Shown: positions 1 to 7,709 of the stretch, in pieces
How the letters are laid out: each line of letters starts with the position of its first letter
How positions within the stretch are numbered: position 1 is the first letter of the stretch
Source: an uncultured bacterium
GTDB taxonomy: Bacteria; Verrucomicrobiota; Lentisphaeria; Oligosphaerales; Oligosphaeraceae
NCBI GenBank assembly: GCA_900548225.1
Contig: URJM01000027.1
Location: 1 to 24,191, forward strand
Length of the DNA stretch: 24,191 nucleotides
Reading direction: 5' to 3'
Notes under the pieces: model-generated
The model's database searches: none
The model's input: the letters and a program-made list of their open reading frames with translations, nothing else
Told to the model about the DNA's origin: nothing
Position numbers and translations under genes: made by a program

Positions 1-1678
1 AATCCTCCCCAAGCTTGCTCTTCATGACGGCCTCCTTCAATTGGACGCGGAACTTTCCCTGGAAGAAGAGAGGCGTCAGCGCCAGGAAGGAATCGTTCAA
101 CTTGTACGGGACGATTTGGCGCAGGGCGACATCGCCGTTTTCGGAGAGCGTATAGACAATGCAATCGTAGTCGGCGTATCCGATTGTGGCGTCAATGCGT
201 TCTTCGTGCGGTTCGTTCGGGGGCAGCGTCCATGTGCGGCTGTAGAGCGAGATTGGGGCGGCTGAACCATCCAGCTTTCCAACTGAGATGTCGTATGTCA
301 CCTTGCCGCCCCTGGTGCTGCAGACAGTGAAATCCTGGCGGTATTCGCCGTCGTTTGGGTTGGAATGCTCACGGACTTGCAGGGTGGCGCAGGGGCCGAA
401 GCATGCCTCGATCATGGCGTCGGGGGTATATCCCTCTCCGTCCACGGCGAATGAGGAATGCTGTCCGAAATCCGGGAGCTTCCAGGAGCGGCAGCAATTG
501 ACGCGTAGATTCTTCCGGGGTGGCCCGTCCAGCCCGATGGTTTTCCATGGGATGACCATTTCGCCTTCCCATACGATGGAGTCATCGATTTTCATCGACC
601 GTGTGCCCCGGAAGCTCCAGAGGCCATCCCAGGCGGAATCGCTTCCCCGCATTTCGCAGAATCCTCCCGCCATGTTTCCTGCGAAGCGGTAGACCGCGTC
701 TGTTTCGACATAGAATTCCACGGACTCGCTGCCCCAGACCTCGGGTTCCTTGTCATCGGTGCGGGGATCGCCCTCCACGAATGGCAGATGCGGCGGGAAG
801 TGCGTCAGGAATCCGACGTAGAGATTGTCGTCGTCATACAGCAGCATGAACTGGTGTGGAGGGAGTGCCCCCGACTCCAGCGGAAAGGTTCCCTGCACCA
901 GCCGTGGGAACGAAGCGGCGAGCTGCCAGGCGTTCTCCGTCAGGTGTCCGTCTCCGTCTGGCGCCTCGGCATTTTGCGGGACTGGCGGAATTGAGATTCG
1001 CATGGGGTGGGATTTCACCAGAGGCTGGAATTCCACGCCGGAGAGGTCTGCCACCTGCTGTGGCGTCAATGCCGTATCGAAGGTCTGGAGAGTCTGGAGA
1101 TGTGTATCGTCGCACCAGGGTGACGTTCCAATCCAGGCATCGGAGTATGGTCCGACGTTCAGGTTGCCCAGTTTCTCCATTGGCAGCGGCTGTTCGCCCT
1201 CCCCTACCACACGGCCATCCAGATAGACGCGCACCTTGTTTCCATCCCAGGAAACCCCAAGGCGGTAGTCGCGGCCTGGCTCCAGGAGCTCCTTGAAATC
1301 CATCCCGTATGACTTGTCGCGGTCTGTAAAGGAAAAGACCAGCCTTCCATCCGAGAAATAGTGGAATCCAGCCGTCAGCCGGCTTTTCGTCCGGATGTTC
1401 ACCAGATTCCGGAGAGTGTTCAGGGGTGGCTGTGGCCTGTCAAAGCGGCACTGGAAGAGAAGCGTCCCCTGGTCGCCGCCGAAGAGAGTCGCCGCAGGGA
1501 TAGAAAAACCCTCTGCGCCTACGGCAAGAAATCCATTGGGTTCGATTGTTCCCTCCGGGGCGAACGCGACGCCGTTGACGACCGCGCTCCTGTCCCGCCT
1601 GAAGTCCAGACTCAAGGTCTCGCGGGACAATGCAGTGACGGAGAGGAGGACGCAAAGGAAGATGGAAACAAGTCTCAT
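1..1678 (-). CDS. Secreted LamG/CBM9-like carbohydrate-binding protein, partial (C-terminus off the left edge)
   Basis: Reading the minus strand from the ATG at 1678 gives 559 codons with no stop before base 1, so the gene continues beyond the window. Residues 1-18 look like a signal peptide (MRLVSIFLCVLLSVTALS), so the protein is probably exported. Residues about 20-215 resemble a LamG/concanavalin-type beta-sandwich, with a line such as RDYRLGVSWDGNKVRVYLDG typical of that fold. Residues about 240-425 resemble the CBM9-like domain: DGHLTENAW, FMLLYDDDNLYVGF and WGSESVEFYVET follow the family pattern. Both domains are associated with binding or presenting glycans at the cell surface; no catalytic domain is visible in the part seen. 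It is divergent from the prepilin-like gene at 1983 and near a GH31 enzyme, which suggests polysaccharide use. No Shine-Dalgarno is seen before the start. Domain names are from pattern recognition, not a search. Confidence 0.8.
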   Translation of the reverse strand, partial: MRLVSIFLCVLLSVTALSRETLSLDFRRDRSAVVNGVAFAPEGTIEPNGFLAVGAEGFSIPAATLFGGDQGTLLFQCRFDRPQPPLNTLRNLVNIRTKSRLTAGFHYFSDGRLVFSFTDRDKSYGMDFKELLEPGRDYRLGVSWDGNKVRVYLDGRVVGEGEQPLPMEKLGNLNVGPYSDAWIGTSPWCDDTHLQTLQTFDTALTPQQVADLSGVEFQPLVKSHPMRISIPPVPQNAEAPDGDGHLTENAWQLAASFPRLVQGTFPLESGALPPHQFMLLYDDDNLYVGFLTHFPPHLPFVEGDPRTDDKEPEVWGSESVEFYVETDAVYRFAGNMAGGFCEMRGSDSAWDGLWSFRGTRSMKIDDSIVWEGEMVIPWKTIGLDGPPRKNLRVNCCRSWKLPDFGQHSSFAVDGEGYTPDAMIEACFGPCATLQVREHSNPNDGEYRQDFTVCSTRGGKVTYDISVGKLDGSAAPISLYSRTWTLPPNEPHEERIDATIGYADYDCIVYTLSENGDVALRQIVPYKLNDSFLALTPLFFQGKFRVQLKEAVMKSKLGED

Positions 1679-1982
1679 GTCTTTGAAAAAGAAGCAGTTG
1701 GAACCGAGGCGAGAAAATGTGTTGATGCGTGATCGAGGAATCTCCAGCCACCTCCAGGGATCCTGGAATCTCACGCAGGGAAGATACTTTAACCCACTTT
1801 CCAAACCCATGTAGTTCCACTACGCTTGGCAATGCAGTTCCTCTTGAAGAGGCATATAGCATCGCAAATCCTGGAAGAGCGCCTTGTTTTTTCCCTGAAA
1901 AGACCCATAATTGAATAATCGTTTTATTTCCGACGGGAAGGAATCATTGCATTCCTGCACAACGAAAAAGAGGAAGAGAAAA
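1679..1982. promoter_or_regulatory. Divergent intergenic region with small palindromes
   Basis: This 304-bp gap lies between two divergent genes and should carry both promoters. Two short inverted repeats are visible: TCCAGG-GAT-CCTGGA at 1753-1767 and CCTCTT-G-AAGAGG at 1840-1852. Either could be a regulator site, but short palindromes also arise by chance. A TTG-initiated in-frame extension of the prepilin gene begins at 1911 and is not considered real. I see no other gene here. Confidence 0.35.
1884..1911 (+). promoter_or_regulatory. Candidate sigma70-type promoter for the prepilin-like gene
   Basis: A TTGTTT element (1884-1889) and a CATAAT element (1906-1911) are separated by 16 bp, close to the bacterial -35/-10 consensus. 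The -10 element ends 71 bp before the ATG at 1983. The match is good but has not been tested, and promoter rules in this lineage are not certain. Confidence 0.4.
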
Positions 1983-2744
1983 ATGAGGCATTCAAGATTC
2001 ACCCTGATTGAACTGCTGGTCGTGATAGCAATCATCGCCATCCTGGCCTCCATGCTGTTGCCCGCATTGAGCAAGGCACGTGCGAGGGCGCGCTGCATCA
2101 GTTGCGTAAACAACCAGAAGCAGATTGGGCTTTACTATCTGATGTATGTGGACGAATATGACGGACGCTGTCTCGGGACAGGCTCCACCTTCACCTACAC
2201 CGCAGACTGGGAAGGCGGCGGCGACTACAACCCCTGGTGGGGAGGAATCCTGGTGAAGTATGCCGCAGGAGGACTGACTGGACTCTCCTTCAAATGCCCC
2301 GTGGACAACGACGATACCATGCGGTCATACCACACCGCCTCCTGGCTGAACGAGGGGACGGCGGCCGGACGCTGGGCGCCCTTCCAGTGGACGCGCTACT
2401 GCATGAACCGCTTCGCGGACAACCCGCCCGGCGACGGAAAGTTCGGTTTCAGTTTCGTGATGGACAAGATCGTGCAGCCCAGCCGTGTGCTGTGGATTGG
2501 CGAGGGCACCTGCACCGCCGTCCCCAAGCGGGGCTACTACATAGGCTTTGAGAACTACCTGCCCCCGGGCACATATTTTGCAGTCTGGACAGGCGTCCAC
2601 GAAGGCAAAGTCAACACCATCTTCCCCGACGGGCATGTTGAATCCATCGTGACCCATTGCGGCTCCAGCTACGAGGAATACACCGAGGCAAGAAACCCCG
2701 CCAAACTTGGCCTCTCCGGATACACCTTCCATTTCGACCGATAG
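1983..2744 (+). CDS. Prepilin-like protein with H-X9-DG motif
   Basis: 253 residues. The N-terminus MRHSRFTLIELLVVIAII is a class III signal: a short basic leader, a prepilin peptidase site before FTLIE, then a hydrophobic helix to about residue 30. Near the C-terminus HEGKVNTIFPDG fits the H-X9-DG pattern exactly, placing it with the prepilin-type-processing-associated H-X9-DG (DUF1559-like) proteins common in Lentisphaerae and Planctomycetes. The role of these proteins is not settled; they are probably membrane-anchored surface or pseudopilin components rather than major pilins. I chose the ATG at 1983 because AGAGGAAG lies just upstream and the leader then has normal length; the longer reading from a TTG at 1911 adds 24 residues ahead of the leader and is unlikely. 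It is followed by a GH31 gene 224 bp downstream on the same strand. Confidence 0.9.
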   Translation: MRHSRFTLIELLVVIAIIAILASMLLPALSKARARARCISCVNNQKQIGLYYLMYVDEYDGRCLGTGSTFTYTADWEGGGDYNPWWGGILVKYAAGGLTGLSFKCPVDNDDTMRSYHTASWLNEGTAAGRWAPFQWTRYCMNRFADNPPGDGKFGFSFVMDKIVQPSRVLWIGEGTCTAVPKRGYYIGFENYLPPGTYFAVWTGVHEGKVNTIFPDGHVESIVTHCGSSYEEYTEARNPAKLGLSGYTFHFDR

Positions 2745-2968
2745 CAGACGGCACCCTCTTTTTTGATTGCTTCCTGGCGAGGTGGCTCGGCGGGGCGGTT
2801 ATAGTGTGGGAAATTGCGTATCGCGAGTGGCCTCAAGGCGACTCCGGCCGCACTTTTCGCTCCAGTACCCCACACCTCACCACCCGCCCTTCACTCCACC
2901 GCTCGCCGTGGCCATGGCTTGAAGCCCACGTCAAAGAAGAGCGACAACTTGTTTTCCACACACTATTC

Positions 2969-5140
2969 ATGCCTGTCTTCACCACCGACAGCGGCACGCA
3001 GGTTCGCGTGCGCTTTCTCACCGACGCCATTGCCCGCATCCAGATCTTTCCGAAGCACCGCGACTTCGAGGACACTGGCCTGAACCGCTATCACTTCATC
3101 CAGGAGCCAGCGGAGATTTCCCCCCGGAGGGAAACCGAGGAACCCGGGGCTGTTTCCTGGTCGACGGATGCGCTCACCATCCGCTGCGATACCGCAAGCG
3201 GACTGCTGACCTGTATTGACGCAAAGGGGAAGACCCTGCTGAAGATGACCGACCTGGTCTTGTCGAAGAAGGCCGCGCAGACATCCTTCCAGGCAGACAA
3301 GGATGAAGACTGGGTTGGTTTCGGCGACCAGACGCGAAAACGCCTATACCACCGGGGACAGAAGGCCATCTGCTGGGTCTCCAACGTCTCCTCCTACGCA
3401 CCCGTCCCCTTCTTCATGTCCACCAAGGGCTATGGTGTCGTGGTGAATTCCACCCATTGCGTAGTCTTCGACATGTGCAAGACGCATCCCGACACCTTCC
3501 TCTGGAAGGACGAGCGTGCGGTTGTGGACTTCTACCTTCTGGCGGCGCCCACCTTCAAGGAGCTACTCCGGCAGTACACCCTCCTTTCAGGCAAGCCCAA
3601 GCTGCCGCCAGAATGGGCATTCGGCCTCTGGTATATATGCCGCACCCAGGCCAATGACGCGGAGGTCTTGAGCGACGCGTTGAATTTCCGCAGGGAGGGC
3701 ATTCCCTGCGACCTCATCGGACTGGAGCCGGGCTGGATGGAGTCATGCTACGACCTGTCGCTTGAAAAGAGCTGGAGCACAGAGCGATTCCCCCTGCCTG
3801 ACTGGCAGAAGAAGTGCGACCACACCTTCATCAAGGCGCTCAAGCGAATGGGCTTCCACCTGGAACTCTGGCTCTGCAACGAATACGACCTCTCATACGA
3901 GGAAGAACGGAAAATCGCCGCCGAGACAACCGGACAGGATGACAGGAATGCGCCGACATTTGACGAATTGGCGGAGCTGGATCTCCACTTTGCAGGACCG
4001 CGATACGCCGACACCATCACCAGGAAGGACGAGGCATGGTTCGAGCACCTGAAGAAGTTCGTGGACTGGGGCGCGGACTTCTTCAAGCAGGACGGGGCAT
4101 TCCAGGTCTGCACCCACCCGGACCGCGTCTACGGCAATGGAATGCTTGACGCGGAAATGCACAACCTCTACCCCCTGCTCTACGCACGCCAGATGTGGGA
4201 GGGATTTGCCAACTACACCAACCGCAGGCCCGTGGTCTTCACGCCTTCAGGGTGGGTCGGCTTCCAGAGCTGGGCGGGAACCTGGACCGGCGACACGGGA
4301 GGACGGCTGGAGACCCTGGGGGCCATGCTCAATACCTCCATGGTCGGACACAGCTGGGCGACCAACGACATGGAGGTCATGCAGGAGGAGGGAATCCACT
4401 TCGGATATCTCCAGCCCTGGAGCCAAATCAACAGCTGGACCTATTTCCGCATGCCATGGCTGCAGGGTGAAAAGCTCCACAAGATGCACCACTTCTACGC
4501 AAACCTGCGTTCGAGGCTCATCCCGTACATCTACACCAGCGCATACGAAACCACACAGACATCCGTCCCATTGATGAGGCCGCTCACACTGGAATTCCAG
4601 GATGACAGGATGTGCCGGGAGATTCTTAACGAATACCTTCTGGGACGCGACCTGCTCGTGGGAATCTACAAGCACGAAATCTACCTGCCCGAAGGAGAAT
4701 GGAAGGACTTCTGGAGCGGAGTCGTATACGAAGGAAACCAGACCATCCGCTGTGACTGGCCTGAGGACCGTGGCGGCGCCCTCTTTGTCCGCCAGGGTGC
4801 TGTAATCCCCTTCGGCCCGGTCATGCAATATCGCCACGAAAAACCGCTGGACACCGTCGAACTCTATATCTTCCCGACGGAACGCCCCGCGACTGGCGCC
4901 CTCTACGAGGACGACGGGGTCACCTTCGACTTCCAGAAGGGAGTCTACGCCCTCACCAATATCGAGGCCCAGGTCAAGGACGGCATCGTTGAACTGACAA
5001 TCAACCAGCCCAAGGATTCAGCCGTCAAGACCTGGCAGGCTACCATCGCCCTCCCCCGGAAGCCCGCGGAAATCCGCCTCAACGGGAAAGCCGTCCCATT
5101 CCACTGGAGCGAGGAACGCATGGAGGCAAAGACCGTCTGA
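2969..5140 (+). CDS. Glycoside hydrolase family 31 (alpha-glycosidase)
   Basis: 723 residues from the ATG at 2969. GH31 enzymes are retaining alpha-glycosidases acting on alpha-glucosides, alpha-xylosides and related sugars. The N-terminal beta-sandwich covers about 1-205, the catalytic barrel about 210-570 and a beta-rich C-terminal part follows. The strand-4 motif FFKQDGAF gives the likely nucleophile Asp375; TWTGDTGG gives a candidate acid/base Asp442. The segment PPEWAFGLW (about 213-221) is the usual barrel entry. No signal peptide is seen from this start, so it may be cytoplasmic and act on imported oligosaccharides. The open frame extends back to 2657 but that part overlaps the prepilin gene and has no GH31 character. 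There is no convincing Shine-Dalgarno. The residue after the nucleophile differs from the classical WxDMNE and KTDFGE types, so the substrate cannot be named. Confidence 0.92.
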   Translation: MPVFTTDSGTQVRVRFLTDAIARIQIFPKHRDFEDTGLNRYHFIQEPAEISPRRETEEPGAVSWSTDALTIRCDTASGLLTCIDAKGKTLLKMTDLVLSKKAAQTSFQADKDEDWVGFGDQTRKRLYHRGQKAICWVSNVSSYAPVPFFMSTKGYGVVVNSTHCVVFDMCKTHPDTFLWKDERAVVDFYLLAAPTFKELLRQYTLLSGKPKLPPEWAFGLWYICRTQANDAEVLSDALNFRREGIPCDLIGLEPGWMESCYDLSLEKSWSTERFPLPDWQKKCDHTFIKALKRMGFHLELWLCNEYDLSYEEERKIAAETTGQDDRNAPTFDELAELDLHFAGPRYADTITRKDEAWFEHLKKFVDWGADFFKQDGAFQVCTHPDRVYGNGMLDAEMHNLYPLLYARQMWEGFANYTNRRPVVFTPSGWVGFQSWAGTWTGDTGGRLETLGAMLNTSMVGHSWATNDMEVMQEEGIHFGYLQPWSQINSWTYFRMPWLQGEKLHKMHHFYANLRSRLIPYIYTSAYETTQTSVPLMRPLTLEFQDDRMCREILNEYLLGRDLLVGIYKHEIYLPEGEWKDFWSGVVYEGNQTIRCDWPEDRGGALFVRQGAVIPFGPVMQYRHEKPLDTVELYIFPTERPATGALYEDDGVTFDFQKGVYALTNIEAQVKDGIVELTINQPKDSAVKTWQATIALPRKPAEIRLNGKAVPFHWSEERMEAKTV

Positions 5141-5157
5141 GGAGAAAAGTCGCCAAA

Positions 5158-5213
5158 GAAAAGGGGCTGCTGCAACAACCTCGCGAAGAGGGAGAGGCAA
5201 CAGCCCTTTTTTG
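5158..5213. terminator. Bidirectional terminator between convergent GH31 and gpmI
   Basis: AAAAGGGGCTG (5' arm) pairs with CAGCCCTTTTTT (3' arm), with an additional TGC/GCA pairing inside the stem after one mismatch. The A-run on one side and the T-run on the other allow it to work as an intrinsic terminator in both directions. It sits exactly in the 91-bp gap between two convergent genes. Confidence 0.85.
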
Positions 5214-5231
5214 TGTCTTCTGTGTCTGTCC

Positions 5232-6884
5232 TTAGTGCTTGATGACGGACGGATCGTAGTCTTCCGGTGCTTCGTAGCCGAGAAGATTCATGATTGTCGC
5301 CGCGATTGAGGAGATTCCGAGTCCCTCCCTGAGCTCCTTCTGGTAGTCGCCCTTATACTCCGGGTCGTAGATGATGCATGGGACTGGGTTGAGGGAGTGG
5401 CTGGTCTTGACCTTCGGGGCTCCATCCTCGCCGAGCTTGGGCGACCCGTCCTTTGCATGTTCGACCATGTCGTCGGCATTGCCGTGGTCTGCGGTGATGA
5501 CCATGACGCCTCCGGCCTCGTCGATGGCGGCCTTGAGACGTCCGAGGCAGAGGTCGACCGCCTCGACACCGATGCGGACTGCCTGGAAGACCCCCGTGTG
5601 GCCCACCATGTCGCCATTGGGGTAGTTGCACCTGATGTTGCGGTATTTCCCGCTCTTGACCGCCTCGATGAGCGCGTCGGTGATTTCGGCTCCCTTCATC
5701 CAGGGGCGCTGCTCGAAGGGCACGATATCAGAGGGAATCTCCACATACTTCTCGAGCTTTTCGTCAATGTACCCGGACTTGTTTCCATTATAGAAGTATG
5801 TGACATGACCGAACTTCTGGGTCTCCGAGCATGCGAACGTAGTGACCCCTGTCGCGGCAAGGTATTCCCCGCTGGTGCGGTCGATTGCGGGCGGGCTGAC
5901 CAGGTAGCGTTTCGGGATATGGAGGTCGCCGTCATACTGCATCATGCCTGCGTAGCAGACCTTTGGGACGCGGACGCGGTCGAAGCGGTTGAAGTCATCG
6001 CCCCCCTCGAACGCCTCTGAGATTTCGATGGCTCGGTCGCCCCTGAAGTTGAAGTAGACCACGGAGTCCCCGTCCTGGATTGTGCCGACGGGCTTGCCGT
6101 CATCGCCTTCGATTACGAATGCGCCCAAATCCTGGTCGATTGCGTGGGTCTCCCTGCGCAGGGTCTCGATTGCCTCCTGGGCGCTATGGAAGAGGCGCCC
6201 TTCGCCGAGGACATGTGTCTTCCAGCCGCGCTCGACCATCGCCCAGTTGGCGTTGTACCTGTCCATCGTGATGTACATTCTGCCGCCGCCGGAGGCAATC
6301 CTGGCGTCACACCCCTTCTCACGGAGTCCCTCAAGGAACTTCTCGAAGGGGATTACGTAGTCGAGGGCGCTTGTCTCGCCGACATCCCGTCCGTCCAGGA
6401 GAATATGGACTCGGATGCGCGAGATGCCCTCCTCCGCGGCGTGCTCCATCATCGCCTTCAGGTGGTCGATATGGGAGTGGACATTGCCGTCGCTGAAGAG
6501 GCCGATGAAATGCAGGGTCGAATTGTTCTTCTTGACATTGTCGGAGATTTCGCGCCATCCCTGGCCGGAGAACATCTTCTTCGAGGCAATGGAGTTGGAG
6601 ACGAGCTTCGCACCCTGGTCGAAGACACGGCCCGCGCCCATCGCGTTGTGGCCGACCTCGGAGTTGCCCATGTCAGCATCGCTGGGCAGGCCAACGGCAA
6701 CCCCGTGGGCCTTCAGCTTCGTGTTGGGGCAATTCGCCAGAAACCAGTCGAGATGGGGAGTGTAGGCGGATTTGACCGCGTCGCCGTCGGCATACTTGCC
6801 ATAGCCGACACCATCCATGATGACGAGAAGGACAGGGCCACGACGCCCCTTGAACCAGGTGGACTTGTTGAGAGCGTTAACCAT
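5232..6884 (-). CDS. gpmI: 2,3-bisphosphoglycerate-independent phosphoglycerate mutase
   Basis: 550 residues from the ATG at 6884. It interconverts 3- and 2-phosphoglycerate in glycolysis and gluconeogenesis, in the cytoplasm, using two divalent metal ions and a phosphoserine intermediate. VIMDGVGYG (first metal ligand Asp24) and DADMGNSEVGHNAMGAGR (catalytic Ser75) are the family signatures; HIDHLKAM, LLDGRDVGETSA, FRGDRAIE and TADHGNADDM follow in the expected order. Length is at the upper end for the family. The frame is open back to a TTG at 6965, but the ATG at 6884 places the first metal motif at the normal distance. No clear Shine-Dalgarno precedes it. It is the last gene of the leftward block and is separated by 219 bp from the gene upstream, so it may have its own promoter. 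Confidence 0.96.
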   Translation of the reverse strand: MVNALNKSTWFKGRRGPVLLVIMDGVGYGKYADGDAVKSAYTPHLDWFLANCPNTKLKAHGVAVGLPSDADMGNSEVGHNAMGAGRVFDQGAKLVSNSIASKKMFSGQGWREISDNVKKNNSTLHFIGLFSDGNVHSHIDHLKAMMEHAAEEGISRIRVHILLDGRDVGETSALDYVIPFEKFLEGLREKGCDARIASGGGRMYITMDRYNANWAMVERGWKTHVLGEGRLFHSAQEAIETLRRETHAIDQDLGAFVIEGDDGKPVGTIQDGDSVVYFNFRGDRAIEISEAFEGGDDFNRFDRVRVPKVCYAGMMQYDGDLHIPKRYLVSPPAIDRTSGEYLAATGVTTFACSETQKFGHVTYFYNGNKSGYIDEKLEKYVEIPSDIVPFEQRPWMKGAEITDALIEAVKSGKYRNIRCNYPNGDMVGHTGVFQAVRIGVEAVDLCLGRLKAAIDEAGGVMVITADHGNADDMVEHAKDGSPKLGEDGAPKVKTSHSLNPVPCIIYDPEYKGDYQKELREGLGISSIAATIMNLLGYEAPEDYDPSVIKH

Positions 6885-7103
6885 TTTTAAGGATGTGGAA
6901 ACAGGTATTTGGGAGAATTTGCTGTTGGTATTTGCGACTAGGCGTCCTGACTGCGCATCTGACAATGTAACTACTTGCGCCAGAACAACTTACAAAGACA
7001 GAACGATTCTGGCGGGGCAGACATTGCCGACGGGAGGCGGAAGAGGCGGGGAGAACCCCATTTTCGGGCGGGCATCCACCGTCCTCCACCTTGCCCCTGG
7101 CAA

Positions 7104-7661
7104 TCAGTATCCCATCTTTTGCATTTCGGCCTGCAGGGCGGACTGGAATTCCTGTGCGTCCTGCTGGTCGGGGTTGGCGGAGCCTTCGTCGGGCGTGAAC
7201 CCGATTCGTCCGTATTGGTCGAGATACCACTCGCCGCTTGCTCCTGAGCCGAAGGAGACCTTGCCCGAAAGCGCGGCTCCCGGGCGAACGACCTTGCTTA
7301 CCTCGACGGTCGTCTTTCCGCGGATGACGCCTTCGTCCTTTGCGGGGGCGTCCTGTGTAGTGGTCTCGTCAATGGGCTCGGCGGCTTCATCATACCCGGC
7401 GTCGGGGCGATCCTCCTCTGGGGGGAGGCTCCGCGTCGGAGTGGCGTCGGCCTTGGTTTCGGGGAGTCCCTTTGACCTGACCGCCTTTTCGTCCTGCTTC
7501 TCCCAGTTGACTTGGAGTTCGGAGGTCAGCATCCGCAATTCCATGTAGGTCATGTGGATGCCGAAGCGTTGCGCGAGCTGGTCCTGGAGTTCCGAGAGAC
7601 TCATGCCCTGCGACAGAGACTCCTGGATGAAGTCGTTTCTTTCGCCTTCGGAAAATGCCAT
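7104..7661 (-). CDS. Unknown acidic protein with N-terminal helical and C-terminal conserved-looking domains
   Basis: 185 residues; AAAGGAGC about 10 bases before the ATG supports the start. I cannot name it. Residues 1-58 are predicted helical (SLSELQDQLAQRFGIHMTYM) and resemble a small helix-turn-helix-like module of the kind that recognises or packs against partners. Residues 60-115 are low-complexity, acidic and rich in Pro, Asp, Glu and Thr, probably a flexible linker. Residues 116-185 form a compact block with VSFGSGASGEWYLDQYGRIG followed by a helix ending QKMGY. From memory, proteins with a similar head and tail occur in Verrucomicrobia and Lentisphaerae, but I cannot verify this. No membrane segment or signal peptide. 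It lies between the ROK gene (48 bp upstream) and gpmI. Confidence 0.8.
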   Translation of the reverse strand: MAFSEGERNDFIQESLSQGMSLSELQDQLAQRFGIHMTYMELRMLTSELQVNWEKQDEKAVRSKGLPETKADATPTRSLPPEEDRPDAGYDEAAEPIDETTTQDAPAKDEGVIRGKTTVEVSKVVRPGAALSGKVSFGSGASGEWYLDQYGRIGFTPDEGSANPDQQDAQEFQSALQAEMQKMGY

Positions 7662-7709
7662 GTCAGAAGCTCCTTTGTGACTGTTTGCTGGAATTGCCTC
7701 TCCCGAGGC

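Noticed and set aside
2800..2805. TATAGT as a -10 element for the GH31 gene
   Set aside because: No acceptable -35 partner at 16-19 bp; the nearest TTG-type hexamers are 27 or more bases away.
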